A stretch of DNA of 64,000 bases. Origin: Nymphaea colorata (Eukaryota; Streptophyta; Magnoliopsida; Nymphaeales; Nymphaeaceae). A program made the translations under genes and the position numbers. The first letter of the stretch is position 1; each line of letters begins with the position of its first letter. Below are positions 22,691 to 35,400 of this stretch, in pieces. Under the pieces are notes generated by a model, which was not told the DNA's origin, did not search any database, and saw only the letters and a list, made by a program, of their open reading frames with translations. The stretch is from positions 1,824,001 to 1,888,000 of the forward strand of contig NC_045146.1 of assembly GCF_008831285.2 (NCBI RefSeq), read 5' to 3'.

Positions 22691-23973
22691 CACATATTTT
22701 TTCTATTATCGGGTTGCAAACTTGTCTTAACCTGCCACTTTGCAGCTTCGGTTGCAGCTGTGGATATGGGCGTACATAATATGCTTATTTTACTTTAAGG
22801 CTTTCACACGATTTGTTTATTTCATTTTAGTGTCCTTTGGCCTTTTTTACTATAAATTCAAGGGTGTAAATTTTTTTGAAGGGTCTAGCGCTTTAATTAT
22901 TAATATTACTGTCTTTAAGACAAAAACTTTCTATCATTTGTTGATAGAAATTTGAATTTTGATTGTTTTTTTTTTTTAGTGTCAAGCCTTACCAGTGGTG
23001 TAGATACCCAAATTAGCCCATGAAAATTTTCATTGTAAGGGTTAACAATCACACTATGATGACTCAAAAAATTATAAGATGCCCAACCAGCTTGTGACTC
23101 AAGTGCCTCCCAATAAAAAAATCCCGCATTCACCATTGACCCTTTCGTGTAAAACCAATATATTGGGCTAAACCTTTCCTTTTTATGCTTATTTAGGGGA
23201 AACTACCCTATGTTTATACGACGAAGAATTTCTCGGGTATAATACGGTAAAGTTGTATATCTCAAAAATATAAAGGAGAATTCTTAAAAAATTTAAAACA
23301 TTTAATAAATCTTGAAAATTATAAAAAAATAAAAATTAATAAAAAAACAAAAAAACAGCAAAAAATAGAGAAAAAAGGGTATAATGCGTACAATATGGGT
23401 ATTATACAAGTTTTTTGTTTTTTGGCATTTTAAAAAAAAAAACGTGTTTTTTCACGTTGTAAAGGGTTGATTTGTTTTTCACTTTTTATACACATTTTTT
23501 TCGAATAAAACGCGTTTTTTGTGACAATTCCAAGGCCATACATTAATGCCTTCAAGGTTTTGTTTGCTTACTTTGGGGTTGGAAACAATCGTGTAATCAA
23601 GTTTTTTTTTAATATTAAAAACTCATTTATTAGGCCTAAATTTGTGGAAATATTACAAAATCTCCTAAACAAATATCAAATTTGAGGAGTTAAAAGGCTG
23701 ACCAGTGACCATGTTTTTGCAAAGAAAAAAGGAATAAAGAAAGAAAGAAAAATATCTTAAAATTTGCAAAATAATACAAGCATGCCCTCTCTTTCCTTAG
23801 CTTCATCTAACTTTATGGCTGGTTTCCAACTAGAGCTTAAATCAGTAAAGACTCATTTAGTTCAGTTAACCATTTCACACGAACTCTACTAGTTTAGACT
23901 TGTTTAATAGATATGCTTTAACTCGGGCTCAAGTTTATACAAGTTCGAATCAAGAACCCAATTCATTGTCTGA

Positions 23974-24176
23974 TTGACTCGACTCAACCCGACCCGGCCC
24001 AGCTCAACCCATCCTGAGAAGGGTTCTGCAACAGTTGACTGACTCAACTCGACCGGACCCGGCCCAGCCCAACCCATCCCCAGAAGGGTTTCACAACCGT
24101 TGACTTACTCATCTTGACCCGACCAGACCCAGCCCAACCCGACCAGACCCATCCCGAGAAGGGTTTCGCAACCGTT
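23974..24176. repeat. Three tandem units of about 61-77 bp
   Basis: Units begin at 23974, 24035 and 24100. Each starts TTGACT and includes GACCCGGCCCAGC-like sequence followed by GAGAAGGGTT and CAACCGTT. Unit 1 of the large duplication has a single counterpart near 17420. The expansion is therefore specific to this copy. Confidence 0.8.
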
Positions 24177-25453
24177 TGTGGGACCCGCTCCCAAAGGAAA
24201 GCTAAGAGGGTCCACGAGACTCTCGTGGGACATCTCTGGTACTGGTGTCCCTTGGCCCTTGCCTTTTACAGATGCCAAAGGCCACTGACATCAATCCAAC
24301 AATCTCTGATATACCAACTTTTTACCACTTAAGTAACAAATAAAAACTAGAAAATCATTTATTTGCAATCTGACTTTATAGATATGAACTTCAAAATGTT
24401 ATTTTTCGATAAGGAACATGTATTCGGTTAGTCACTTTCTTTCTCAAATAATGTTTTAACTAATAAAAAAATAAACTTATTTGAACTTTATGTGCTGATC
24501 ATAATATTCTAAATGAAGTAAAAATTTTACGCAAAAAAATGTTGTTTTAACTACACTTATCACAAATCACGAATCTGCTAGCCTGACTTATACTGTTAAA
24601 ATAATGTAGATTATTATTTAAATTAAATATGAATTACTGGTAACGATAAATTTACTCAAGACAAGCTACAAGGTCACATTGCAAAGAAACACATAATGAA
24701 TATATATTTTTAATAGGTGAATATGGAAATCATTTAACAATCATGAGCTGTCCCACCAAGTAAATTGGTGCATCATAATAGTGAAGAAGAACCAGCTTCT
24801 ATTTCCTTTTCTAGCAATAGTACAAGTCCCTTTGGCCGTTCATTGTAGGAATAAATATTTATCTTTTACCAAATTTGAGTATTTTTAAACAAGTGTTCCT
24901 CCAACGAATTTATCTGCTGCCCTATTGAATTGACCTCAAGTTACGTGCATAGGGGATTCGGTGACAATAATGGAAATATATTTTTATTAAAAGAATAAAA
25001 AAAGATTGTGAAAAATGAAAATGTCTAAAATATCCACTTTAGTTATCTTCAAAAAGGCCCCATCCTCTTTTAGTGCATATTTATTGCATGCAATCGGGTG
25101 GGGAAGCCTATCCCCCACTATTGGCACACGACTGTGGGGGTTAGCTTACGTGTTCTGTGTTCAACATACAAGCTGCTCCTTAAGAGTGTGTTTGATTGCT
25201 CAGATGACCTACCGAGTTCTTAGATTTGTAGGAATTTCAAGAGGACTTGGAGATCGATGTCTAACAGAAAATCTAAAACTTTAGCTTCCAAATCAATAAG
25301 CTCAGTATATATATATATAAAAGAAAACCAGTTTCAAAAATACATGGATTTTCAAGTTTATTTTCTCTTCATTATTTAGTATTTGTTTGAGTAAACAGAT
25401 GGTTCGTAAGTAAAGATAGAGAGAGAAAGAAAGAAAGTTTGAAACTATGGAAC

Positions 25454-25456
<3 letters not shown>

Positions 25457-25502
<46 letters not shown>
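25457..25502. repeat. (AT)23 microsatellite
   Basis: Uninterrupted 46-base AT tract upstream of bHLH copy 2. Confidence 0.95.
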
Positions 25503-25504
<2 letters not shown>

Positions 25505-25930
25505 AAAAGAAAGTGAATGATAGATATTAGATACTAGCTGCTAGACAGTTAAAAACTAAACTTGGCTTTGAATTTTTTTTAATTGATGATTAAGAGAAAA
25601 GGGTCGACACTATGTACTGAAAAATATATAGACTGAGCATCCATATGCAGTTGATATATATATATATATTATCTCCGTAACACGAAGTATATAGATCCTG
25701 TTGGGATTACTTCTGTTATATAAAACTACAAGGAATTCACTGGCATATTCTGATTTCAGGCAGATCACGATAAATAATACATTTATGAATGTACTGTGAA
25801 GCAAGGTCGAAAATTCCTATCGTGTATGCAATTTAATAGGTTACCAACCAATACATATATTTTTGAGTGAGTGGGAGATATGCAATTTAATAAGAGGAGA
25901 GAAGAAAAGAGGAGGAGAAAGAAGAAGACA

Positions 25931-27137
25931 ATGGAGTGGAGCGATGGGGAGGGAGGCGGCGGCGGCGATGAGAGGGGAGGAGGAGGAGGAGGGGACGCGA
26001 GGGAGCGGCACAAGCTGGCTGAGAGGGAGAGGAGGAAGTCGATGAGGGAGCTGTTTCTGTGCCTGCACTCCCACCTGCCTCACTCGCAGACGGTGAGGAA
26101 GGAGCAATCGGCGATCCTGGACGAGATCATCAAGTATATCCCTCTCGCCGCCGCCCGCCTCCGCACTCTCCAGTCCAGGCGCGACGAGCTCGCCCGCTCC
26201 TCCTCCTCCCCCCGCGGCCTCACCCACGTCACCGACCGCAACAACGCTTCCTCTCTCGACTTCGACATCCGCGTCATGCCGGATTCCGCCTCCTCCGTCG
26301 CCGTCCGGGTGCGGGGCAACCGCGTCAACGTCTCCCTCACAGACACCAAGGGCGCTGCCCCGACCATGCTCCTCTCCACCCTTCTCGCCGAGCTGGAAGC
26401 TCACCAACTGGAGCTCGTCCGCGCCACCCACTGCAGAGACGGTTCCAGGCTCCTTCACCACTCCGAGTGCCAGGTTCCAACGATCGATCCTCTCTCTCTT
26501 CTGTCGTCGCTTTTTGTTTCTTCTTCAAAAAATGTCAAGTACATCACTTCAAGATGGATGAAAATGGCCTCACGTTATATCATGACTCTTTCTCAGTTAA
26601 AGTCTTCAGTTCTCTCGCCATCACAAATCACCTGGTTGAGTGACAAAACCAGCGGAAAAAAAAAAAACATTTAATTTATACGAAGCTTGATGGTACGAAC
26701 ATTTTTGCTACTGGTAATTTATGAGAAAAGATGTGTTGATTCAAGTAATTTGCATATAACATATTGATTTTGTCACCAGCTATGAGATCTTTAAGAGCAG
26801 TTGGCTTTTTAAAACTCAAAAAATGATCTAGTGCTCAGTATAGTTTTCTGAACAAGTTGCATGTTAAATTGCACAAAAAATACATTATATAGTGTTTGTC
26901 GATCTATGCAAACAATCAGATGTTAATTGATTCAACTGATATTTCGGGTGGCTATATATAGATGATGGTATATATGTATATATAGATGTTTGGGTGGATG
27001 AATGGTTACTGCAGGTGGTGGAAGGGCTGGGGATATCAACAGCACTGCTGAAAACCAGACTTCAAGGTTTGGCATGTAAAGTGCACAGCTTGAAAAGATC
27101 TTCCATCCTTAATAGGAGCTTCCACCAAATCGATTGA
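25931..27137 (+). CDS. bHLH transcription factor, copy 2 (two exons, 221 aa)
   Basis: Exons 25931-26473 and 27015-27137 join in phase 0. The basic region (RERHKLAERERR, His-Glu-Arg contact pattern) and the helix-loop-helix match copy 1 with almost no change. The poly-Gly tail is two residues shorter. The C-terminal 40 residues of exon 2 differ from copy 1 at 13 positions. The start at 25931 is chosen because it aligns with MEWSDG of copy 1. An upstream in-frame ATG at 25871 would add a basic tail not found in copy 1. Predicted role: DNA-binding transcription factor acting as a dimer through the HLH and the ACT-like C-terminus. No frameshift or stop is seen, so the copy looks functional. Confidence 0.89.
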
Positions 27138-27759
27138 TTCATGCCGCGCTTGTTGCCACATTAACAAGCACTTCTCTAGATGGATCTTTCCTTCCATTCC
27201 TCTCTCTCTCTCTCTCTCTCTCTCTTTATATATCTATCTATCTTTTTTTTCTCTCTCTCTCTCAATTAATGTCTCCCTTGTAGCTTTGAGTTGGTGCAAG
27301 ACAATAATGTTTGGTTTATGCTTTCAAATAAATTACTACCTTGATTGTGAATGTGCACACCTAAGAGATCGCTAAGAGTAGTTTCCATGACTTTGTCCCA
27401 AATATTGGGATCAATTTTATGAACATATAGTTTTATTGTTTCATGAATCTGCTCAAGTCATTGGGTAGATTCATGAATCCCTCAAACTTGTTTGGAGAAA
27501 TGAACCATTTGTAACTATTCTTTTTATTTGTGTCAAAATTATGATATGAATAACCCTTGGATCATGTTTATAAACAATTTTATACTGTTCAATTTGCCAA
27601 CCCAACGGTCTAACAATTGTCAATGCCAAACCAACTGCTTGGCTCGGCCTTAATTCGGGCCAAGTACCGAGTACTTGATGGCAGCTCAACCAGGTGCAAG
27701 CAAGGGCGGAGCCAGGATTTTTTTTCAGGGCGGGCCGAACGGTCCAACGAACTGTAATA

Positions 27760-27760
<1 letters not shown>

Positions 27761-27822
<62 letters not shown>

Positions 27823-27826
27823 TATA
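27761..27826. repeat. (ATT)n followed by (AT)n microsatellite
   Basis: About 46 bases of ATT repeats run into about 20 bases of AT repeats, just inside a GGGCGGAGCCAGG-ended insertion. Confidence 0.93.
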
Positions 27827-30433
27827 ACACTTTAGATATTTGCAAACCACAGTGTAGTAGAAGTGAATATATGTCGTATATAATTGCCCATGTCATGAAC
27901 GTGAAGCGCAACCTGTCTTACGACATATTTTAATAATTGTTTATGTCATTAGTACAAAACACGATCTGTCCTAAACAGATAAGATGCTTTATTTCTAAAC
28001 AAATAAGGTGTGAACATAAAGTGGACATACAAATATCACAACAAAAAATATAGCAAACAAAGACATCTATAAACTAGAAAACCAAAATAAATATTACTTA
28101 CCTAAAACAAGCAATTTTGCATCCCTGATACCATGAGTTTTGGAACCACTGTAATTTAGGCTCTGTCCAAACTCTATAACTTCACACACAAAATAGCATA
28201 GCAGCAGCTCTAGCTCTGTCTCTTCTGTAGCTTATGGCTTTAATGATCTATTAATCTCACATGGTATGGGCCTATGGCCGAAATTGAAAACTAATTGCAG
28301 GCCTTAACCGGGATTTACTAGATCAGTTAGTTCCAGTTGTTTGTGCTCTTGATATGCAAATCTTAAATGATGCAAATCTTAAATGTAGAATGTATTTTCT
28401 AAAATATACAAATTACAAAATCTTTTAGGCAAACTCAGATGGTCCAATATTTCATCCACCATAGCCCATAGGGAAGAGGAAAATGATAGAAAAGGTTAAG
28501 CAAAAAGAAACACAAAAAATAAAAGAATAAAAAAAAACGGCCCCACCATATTTCACTAAGCAACAAAAATGAAGACCATTATAATAAAGAATGGAAGAAA
28601 GTCAGGAAATGACCCCACCTGTTCCTGAAGCCAGCAGGGTGCTCATGAAACCCTCTCCCTCTCTTTTGTCTATGGTTTTCTCCTCCTTGTGTGTGGGTTT
28701 TTCCTTTTTTTTTTTAACACTAAATGTTGAAATAGGGCAAACAAAAGCAGGGCGGGCATGAGGTTGAACCCGAATTCAAATATTACATAGCAGTAATAAA
28801 ATTTCTAAATTTTTATAATTATTTTTTTTTTCATTCCTCTTTGTGTTTAGTCTTTGGATGATTGTTTGTATATTATCTTTCATGACATTTTGCTTATGAT
28901 GGTAGAATATTTTATTTACCAACAAAAAAAAAAAAGGTTGGGATCGTATGGATGCTCTTATCTACATTCACTCGTGAGCATTAAAATTTTATAATTTTTT
29001 ATTCTTGCGTCTTTGTACGTTTTTTCCCGAACGTTAAAAAAATTCGCAGCAAACAGAAGACGTTGTCAGATAAAATAAAAAATATCCAACCACGTGGGCC
29101 TCATTAATATGTTTCTTTTTCAATGGTGCCCAAAAAGGCAAAGTTCCAAGTTTCTTTTTTTTCTACTTTCCGTTACATTTTTTTGGGAAAAAGTTTAATT
29201 TATAATTTTTTTTTACATGCATTCTCTTTTTATCAATGAATGGACGTGCATGATATTGAAAAGTACTAATGATCTTAAAATTAAAAGTACTTTTATAAAG
29301 TTATTCATATTTTCCTCTCTCTTCTTTCTTTCTCTCTCAAAAAAAATTAAAGCTTACAAATTTCCACCTTTTGTCATAAATAAAGATGGCTCTAAACAAC
29401 TTTTTCATCTTAATTGAAGCTCCAAAAGTTTTTCCATAGCTCTGATTTTACTCATAACTTTTGTCGTCCAAACAATGATTCCTGAAAGGTTCACCCGACT
29501 TAAAGTTCACACCGCCCGAGCCTTTTTAAGTATAAGGCATGCTTTTGATTATTTAGAATGTCATTTTAAATTTACTATACCATAACAACAAAATTCGTGT
29601 TTTAGAGATTTAAAATAAAAACTGACCACTTACTAACCTTTGCGCTATCTTCCCTAGGTCGGGAATTTTTGAGATTGTACCTTTTACTTGTTTTTACACG
29701 GAGCACATCTGTGCTCTTCAGCAGGCACGGTAGCGTTTGAAATCCTGATATTATATCAGATGTTTCTCTTTAAAATGCAAGATATTTTAATACCAGACTT
29801 TGGTGGGATGGAACAATAGTTTCAGGTTCTATAATGCCACCGTGTGCGATGGTCGGAAATTTTTATTTCAGGTGGTTTTGATACCGGGTTTGATGGCACG
29901 GTATTAAAATTTCATTTGACGAAAGTAATGACATTTGCAAAAACACAACCTGCTTTTAATGTAGTGTTGCAAAAAAAAAAAGACCTCTTGCACCATACAG
30001 TGTGTTCATAAATAAATGTGATGACGGCCATGCCAAGTACAATTTGATGTATATATATATATATATATTAAAGCAGATGATGCATAGCCTTCTCTAATAG
30101 ATCAAAACAGATAAGGCAAAATTTACATCTCCCCAAAATGACGGTTAATAATGGATAGGAAATCAAAAAAATGAATTGATGAAAAAGTAATCGCATGTGA
30201 AAACTAGATATGCAAATGCAACTTGCTAAACCCCAAAATGCATTCCAGAGATACGAGTAGGAAAAAATTGTAAAAACGAGGGAGGGCAGTAGGGAAGATT
30301 GGAGGACGGGTTGGCCCCTTTGTCGAAGAGAAGTCGCACATATTTCAGGGACTTTTTATCTTTTGGTAACTAATCCATGGATTTTTTGTTTGGGGCCATC
30401 AAACGGGCCCATAGGATGGGGCAGACTGTTAAG

Positions 30434-30550
30434 GTGTCTGATAAATTTAATTAATTTTTTGGGTTACGTGCATGAGACAGATTCATGAAACATTTTTTAA
30501 AGTGTCTAATAAATTTAACCAATTTTTGAGACAGGTGCATGGCACAGTAA
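30434..30550. repeat. Imperfect tandem duplication, ~68-bp period
   Basis: Two units begin GTGTCTGATAAATTTAA (30434) and GTGTCTAATAAATTTAA (30502), and both continue to GTGCATG(A/G)GACAG-like sequence. Confidence 0.65.
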
Positions 30551-30744
30551 CATTTGGATGCTCGAATGAGGTATCAATGACATGTAGTCCATCTAGGAAG
30601 CTCTGTTTAGGATAAAACGTCAGCAAATCTCAATTTTTATCTCATTCTTATACATTGGAAGGAAAAAGTTATATTTAGTATAAATTGACTGTCATTGTGC
30701 TTGTTTACACCGTTATATTATGAAGAAAAAGTGTTTCCATAGTA

Positions 30745-31055
30745 CACTTGAACACTCCCAAAAAAACACAATAAATTAAATGGCCATTTAAAACTAAAAA
30801 AAACGTTAAAAACAAAAAGAACTCGCTTTTAATACGTTTTTTTCAATTTTTTCATTTTTTTCAGTTTTTTAATGCCAAACAGTTTTTTTCATTTGCTAGT
30901 TTTTATTTGTTGCGAATCTACTTACCATTTGATGTTTGTGTTATTAGTTTCTCATTTATTTTATTTTTTCCTTTTTTTACTTTTTAATTTTTTTAAAAAA
31001 TTTACCGTATTTTTTCTTCTTTTTTTTCCTTTTTTTCAAGCTCGAGGATTTTCAC
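30745..31055 (+). repeat. Dispersed AT-rich repeat (copy a)
   Basis: Contains GTTTGTGTTATTAGTTTCTC (about 30936-30955), which appears in reverse complement inside 39825-40130 with matching flanks for about 300 bases. No coding capacity. Orientation is arbitrary. Confidence 0.7.
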
Positions 31056-32421
31056 ATCCTCATTGATGATTTTCAGTAATGTCACTTAAAATTTTCAACA
31101 TTATGTCAAAACCCATTAACTCCCGTTTGGTTGTTAACGTTCATGTTAATTATCAACATTTTCAAATGATCTTTTGTGGTAAAATTGTCTTTCACAAATC
31201 TGTTACTAGTTTTTCTAAAGGAACAAAATACTTCATCTTTAGCATGTCACGTTTGCAATCTTTTGAAACATTTAAGACTTTTTATCGAAAGCAGCATTGG
31301 ACAGCAATGCGGTTTTCATAGAAGGTTTGAGCATTTTGCAGAAAAAAAAAATGGCATGAATAGTTTGAAGGATTCCAGTAATAATTACATAATTCACATC
31401 TTGTGGCTAGTTAAATAACGGTTGACATGCCCATAATAGAAAATTTATCAAAATCTTCCTTTTATTGATTGTTTTCCAAGTATGATTTCTCTTGAAGTTC
31501 TTATCGGTGGACATTGTTTCTTTTCGGTTGCATCTTATTTCCCACAGATCTGAGGTCCAAGGTGATCCAAAATCAACTGTAGCTGAAATCCACAGTTGTA
31601 AGAAACTGTAGATTTTAGTATCAACCCTCTAAATTCGCAATGGTATGAGATTACCTCGATTCTTAAGTGTTCATGGTAATCAAATGCAACCTTCTTTCTT
31701 GTTTGCTTTTGTGAGAAAAGTGTTAAAATTAGTCTCAGGACCTGCCATTGCAATTGGAGCTTTGCCATTTACAGTTACCTTGATTGTCTTTTTATGAAGT
31801 GCTTACATGTGCCATAAGTTGTCAATAAATAACTTAAAGGTGCTTGTGGATGAACTAACAAAATAAGCTCATCCTGCTATCAATTATCAGAAAGAGGTTG
31901 CTTTTAAGGAAAAGTAAAACTTGATGCAAACTGTCTAAATGAATCTGACTTTTGCTAAAATGCTGGTTTAGTAAAAACGTTTGAGTTTAGCCCATCCCTT
32001 AGAAGTTGGGAATTTTTCTAGTAAGTACCTGTTATTCCTGTTCTTGATGAGGATGGCTTTATCTTTTATGATCAGCTTTTTCAACAAATGAAAGGAGACA
32101 TTTAAACTCCAAAAGAAGTTGAAGACATTTTGAAAAGCCTAAACTGAGGCTTTTATTCGAGGCTGCCCTTCATCAAAATTTCGTTAGACTTCAGTCGTAC
32201 AATATAAAACACAACATAAACTCATAGATAGATGATTTTTTCTTAGGAAGGAGGAAGGGATAAAATGCAGAAGAAGATCGCGTGTAAAAAAATCCAGAAG
32301 TGTTCTAACAATTTCAGCATTCCAAGTATCCAAGATAATGAGACATACCAAAGATGTTCATCATCCTAAAAAACATCATATTGGCCTGGTTAAAGTCCGA
32401 TTCTCTCTCAAATCTGATTTA

Positions 32422-35400
32422 CTAAAGCTTGGCAAATTTCTTCTCCTTCAAGCTTTCGACTGTTTCTTTGAGACTCACCTCTAAAGGAATGTAATTTATT
32501 CCCAGCTTCAGAGCCTTCTCCTTCGACACTTGGTAAGTCGGAACAAAAGGTCTGTCATCTGCACACCTGCAAAAATAAGAAACCAATAGTTACCTTCTCT
32601 AGCAGAAGATAAAGAATGTAATGCAGCATTTAAGAAAAGAACTGCAACCTATTATGGACACGTATAGAAAAAATGCTACTGGAATGATCTATCTAAAGCA
32701 AAGCCACTTCTTCAAGTTCCACGCACAAGGAAATCTTTCTGTTACGCAAAGGAAAGACACTAATGGCCACTGCCAGAAGGTGAGAACGAGTGGCAAAACA
32801 GTATAACAGTCAAGTTCAATAGAATGAAGCAATCTTAAGGAAGATGCAGCAGATATTGGTTAAATGAGAGAGAAAGAGAGAGGGTGACGCAGTCATTAGA
32901 GTTCCTCACTCTAATCCCCACGGGAAAAGCACCAAAGGCTATTCAATACTAAAAGAGGACTAAGGTTTTCTTAATCACCAATTAGCCCTAAACAAAACAA
33001 ACGACGCCCTTTTAAGTGGCCTGGCCCATAGATTCGAATTGGATCTTGGGTCCGACAACAATAAAAGATCCAAACTCTAAAAAAACATCAATTAACCAAA
33101 TAAGCCTAATCCAAAGTCGAAACGGATCCTGATACAGGATCCAATCTAACTCTAACTATACTGCGTCAGAGGGAGTAGCTAATAATAGTCAAATGCATTG
33201 CACCATCAAGATCACAAACGTGGTGTGTTTTGTTGATTACATCACATTTCCCAAAAAAAAAAATGTTACCAAGAAATAGATGGTGCTATTCATTTCCAAA
33301 ACATACTTGGACAAGATCATCAAATGGCACAAGAACTAAAGCAAACTGCACCATTTCTTTGAAACAGCTTTCTTATCAAGATTTTTTTTTTTTCAATTTG
33401 AAAGGTCAGCCATAATACAAACTCAAATAACGATAAATATATATTACAATTTACCACCTTTTGAGAAACATATGTGCTCACAATGAAAATCTCGTATTGA
33501 AGTGTGGCTGGTTTTGAAGCAAAAGATGAAATGTGAAAGAAGGTAAAAGATGCAGGTCAAGATCCCTAATCTGAGAGATGGATAACTAGAATGGGACTAA
33601 AACAAAAGCTTCTATACACAATACAGAAGTTTAATTCCGGAAATCTTACTTGGAAGGGAGCTTGTACTCAGGATATAATTCATGCAGAATTCTCACTATT
33701 TCAGAGTAGTGCACGACCCTCTCAACCAAACAGTATCTTCCACTGGCAGAAACATCTTCAAGTGCCAGAATATGGGCCTCAGCAACATCCTTGACATTAA
33801 CCCATCCAAAAGTTGCATTGGGAAATGTTGGACTACCTGCATTTTGACAATAAAATAACAAGAATCAATTGTTTGGAGTTCCATTAATAACACAAGTCTT
33901 CACTAGATAACTAGACATTGCACTAGTTGGAGTTTCGTTTGCACTGCATTTTCAGATCAATCCATTTTCACCGTATTACAAAATTGATTGCTGATGAAAT
34001 CAAAGGCTATCTATTTTGCCTACACACAGCACGGAAGCTTAGGGCCAAAATACACTGCTTGCAGAAACCATGCCTGTTTTCATTCTAGACATGGACCACG
34101 ATTGCATCTCTCACTATCTGAAGGATGCTTAAAATTGCTCCAGAAAAAATTTCAAGGTCCCCAGAGGGATTGTGTAATTCAAGACACCTAGCATACTCAG
34201 AAAGAAAGAAAACCTGTAATTCATGACACCTAGCATACTCAGAAAGAAAGAAAACCTACATACTCTTAGTCATCCTGCACCGCTGTGTAGGAAAGAGAGA
34301 AATCCCACTTTCTTGAGAGGCTATTTAAAGTATAGAAAGTCCTCCCAAGTACTCCGACTGCATAATTATGTTACATCCCAACCACCTTTTCATGTTTAAT
34401 TCTCCATATGATATAGCTATAAGTTGGTCTCTTGCTACGGTCTGTACTTCTTCCTGCTGCAAGCATTACTTATCATACACCAATTGTTTTAAACAGCAGG
34501 CTACTTCAGCAGATTTCTCAAAAAACCAGAAAAAATTGCTACAGTGTCAGCTACTAGATTATTCCAATATTGACAAGCTCCTTAAGGGTCTTTTTTCCTG
34601 TTTTAATTAAAAAGATTGGATAATACTCAAATAGAGGATTCTCATTACTCATACAGATGACCAGAAATTCAAGTAATGTGTCACATATGTGCACTTGTAC
34701 CATAGTTACTGGAAACTTATAGTTCATCGGGAATCTCACTTTGGTAGAAAGACATTTTGAAGGACAGAAGCTTGATTCTTCCACCAAAAAGAAGCAGAAT
34801 CTTTGAGGAACTTGTTTCAAATTCATGGGAACTTCGTTTTATTTAGAATGGGAAAAATGTTCCTCAAAGAACTTGCTTTCACTTGATAGACGACTATTTC
34901 ATCTTTTCTTTGTTTTATTACTACTTTTTCTGAATGCATTTATGTTATTGCAGTAAATATATGTCATTATGTTATCATAATTATAGAATTAATTTTTCAG
35001 TAATTTATATCTTACTTTTTCCTCATTTTCAACTTTCAAGTACCATTACTGTATTTAATTTCTTTTGTGCTACTATTTTACTTATATTCTTTGACTTATT
35101 TATGAACATCTCACTTCCTGCTTCCTATCAATTTTTAGGCTTGTATCCTGTATTGCTTCCCATATTCCTTTTTGAGTCCAATTTTAAAAAAATATCTTTA
35201 CAGAGAAGACAACAGCAGCAGTCCGAAGCTTGCACTTTTCTCATTTTACTACTCTGAATTTCTCTTGTAAGAACTTGTAGACTTTCTGGAACACGCATTG
35301 TTGTTATCAGTGACAGACTGTGTAGAATCATGCATGTTCATGCTTAAACCAGCATTTCAAATGAATATAATTGTTGAACGTTGAAATGTATTGAGCAGCT

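Larger units (their letters stand above)
22136..25870. other. Intergenic region of duplication unit 2
   Basis: No gene recognised. A GC-rich block with GGCCTGGGCCC motifs at 22430-22690 looks like a short inserted repeat. Parts of 22300-23680 and 23940-24300 are collinear with unit 1 (16900-17600). There is a three-unit tandem repeat at 23974-24176 and an (AT)23 tract at 25457-25502. A run of A/T-rich CGTGTTTTTT sequence near 23440-23520 resembles the dispersed repeat at 30.7 and 39.8 kb. Confidence 0.55.
27138..32421. other. Intergenic region between bHLH copy 2 and the reductase cluster
   Basis: The first ~240 bases are the 3' UTR of bHLH copy 2, with TC repeats at 27201-27225 and 27251-27263. 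A GGGCGGAGCCAGG motif at 27704 is the hAT-like end seen elsewhere, and is followed by ATT and AT tracts. An imperfect tandem duplication lies at 30434-30550 and a dispersed repeat at 30745-31055. Scattered short frames have no recognised homology. No gene is supported. Confidence 0.55.

Noticed and set aside
25871-25930. Upstream in-frame ATG for bHLH copy 2
   Set aside because: It would add a basic tail absent in copy 1. The aligned MEWSDG start at 25931 is more likely.
25841-26461. 206-aa antisense open frame over bHLH copy 2
   Set aside because: A reverse-strand shadow of the GC-rich exon, low-complexity and without recognisable motifs.
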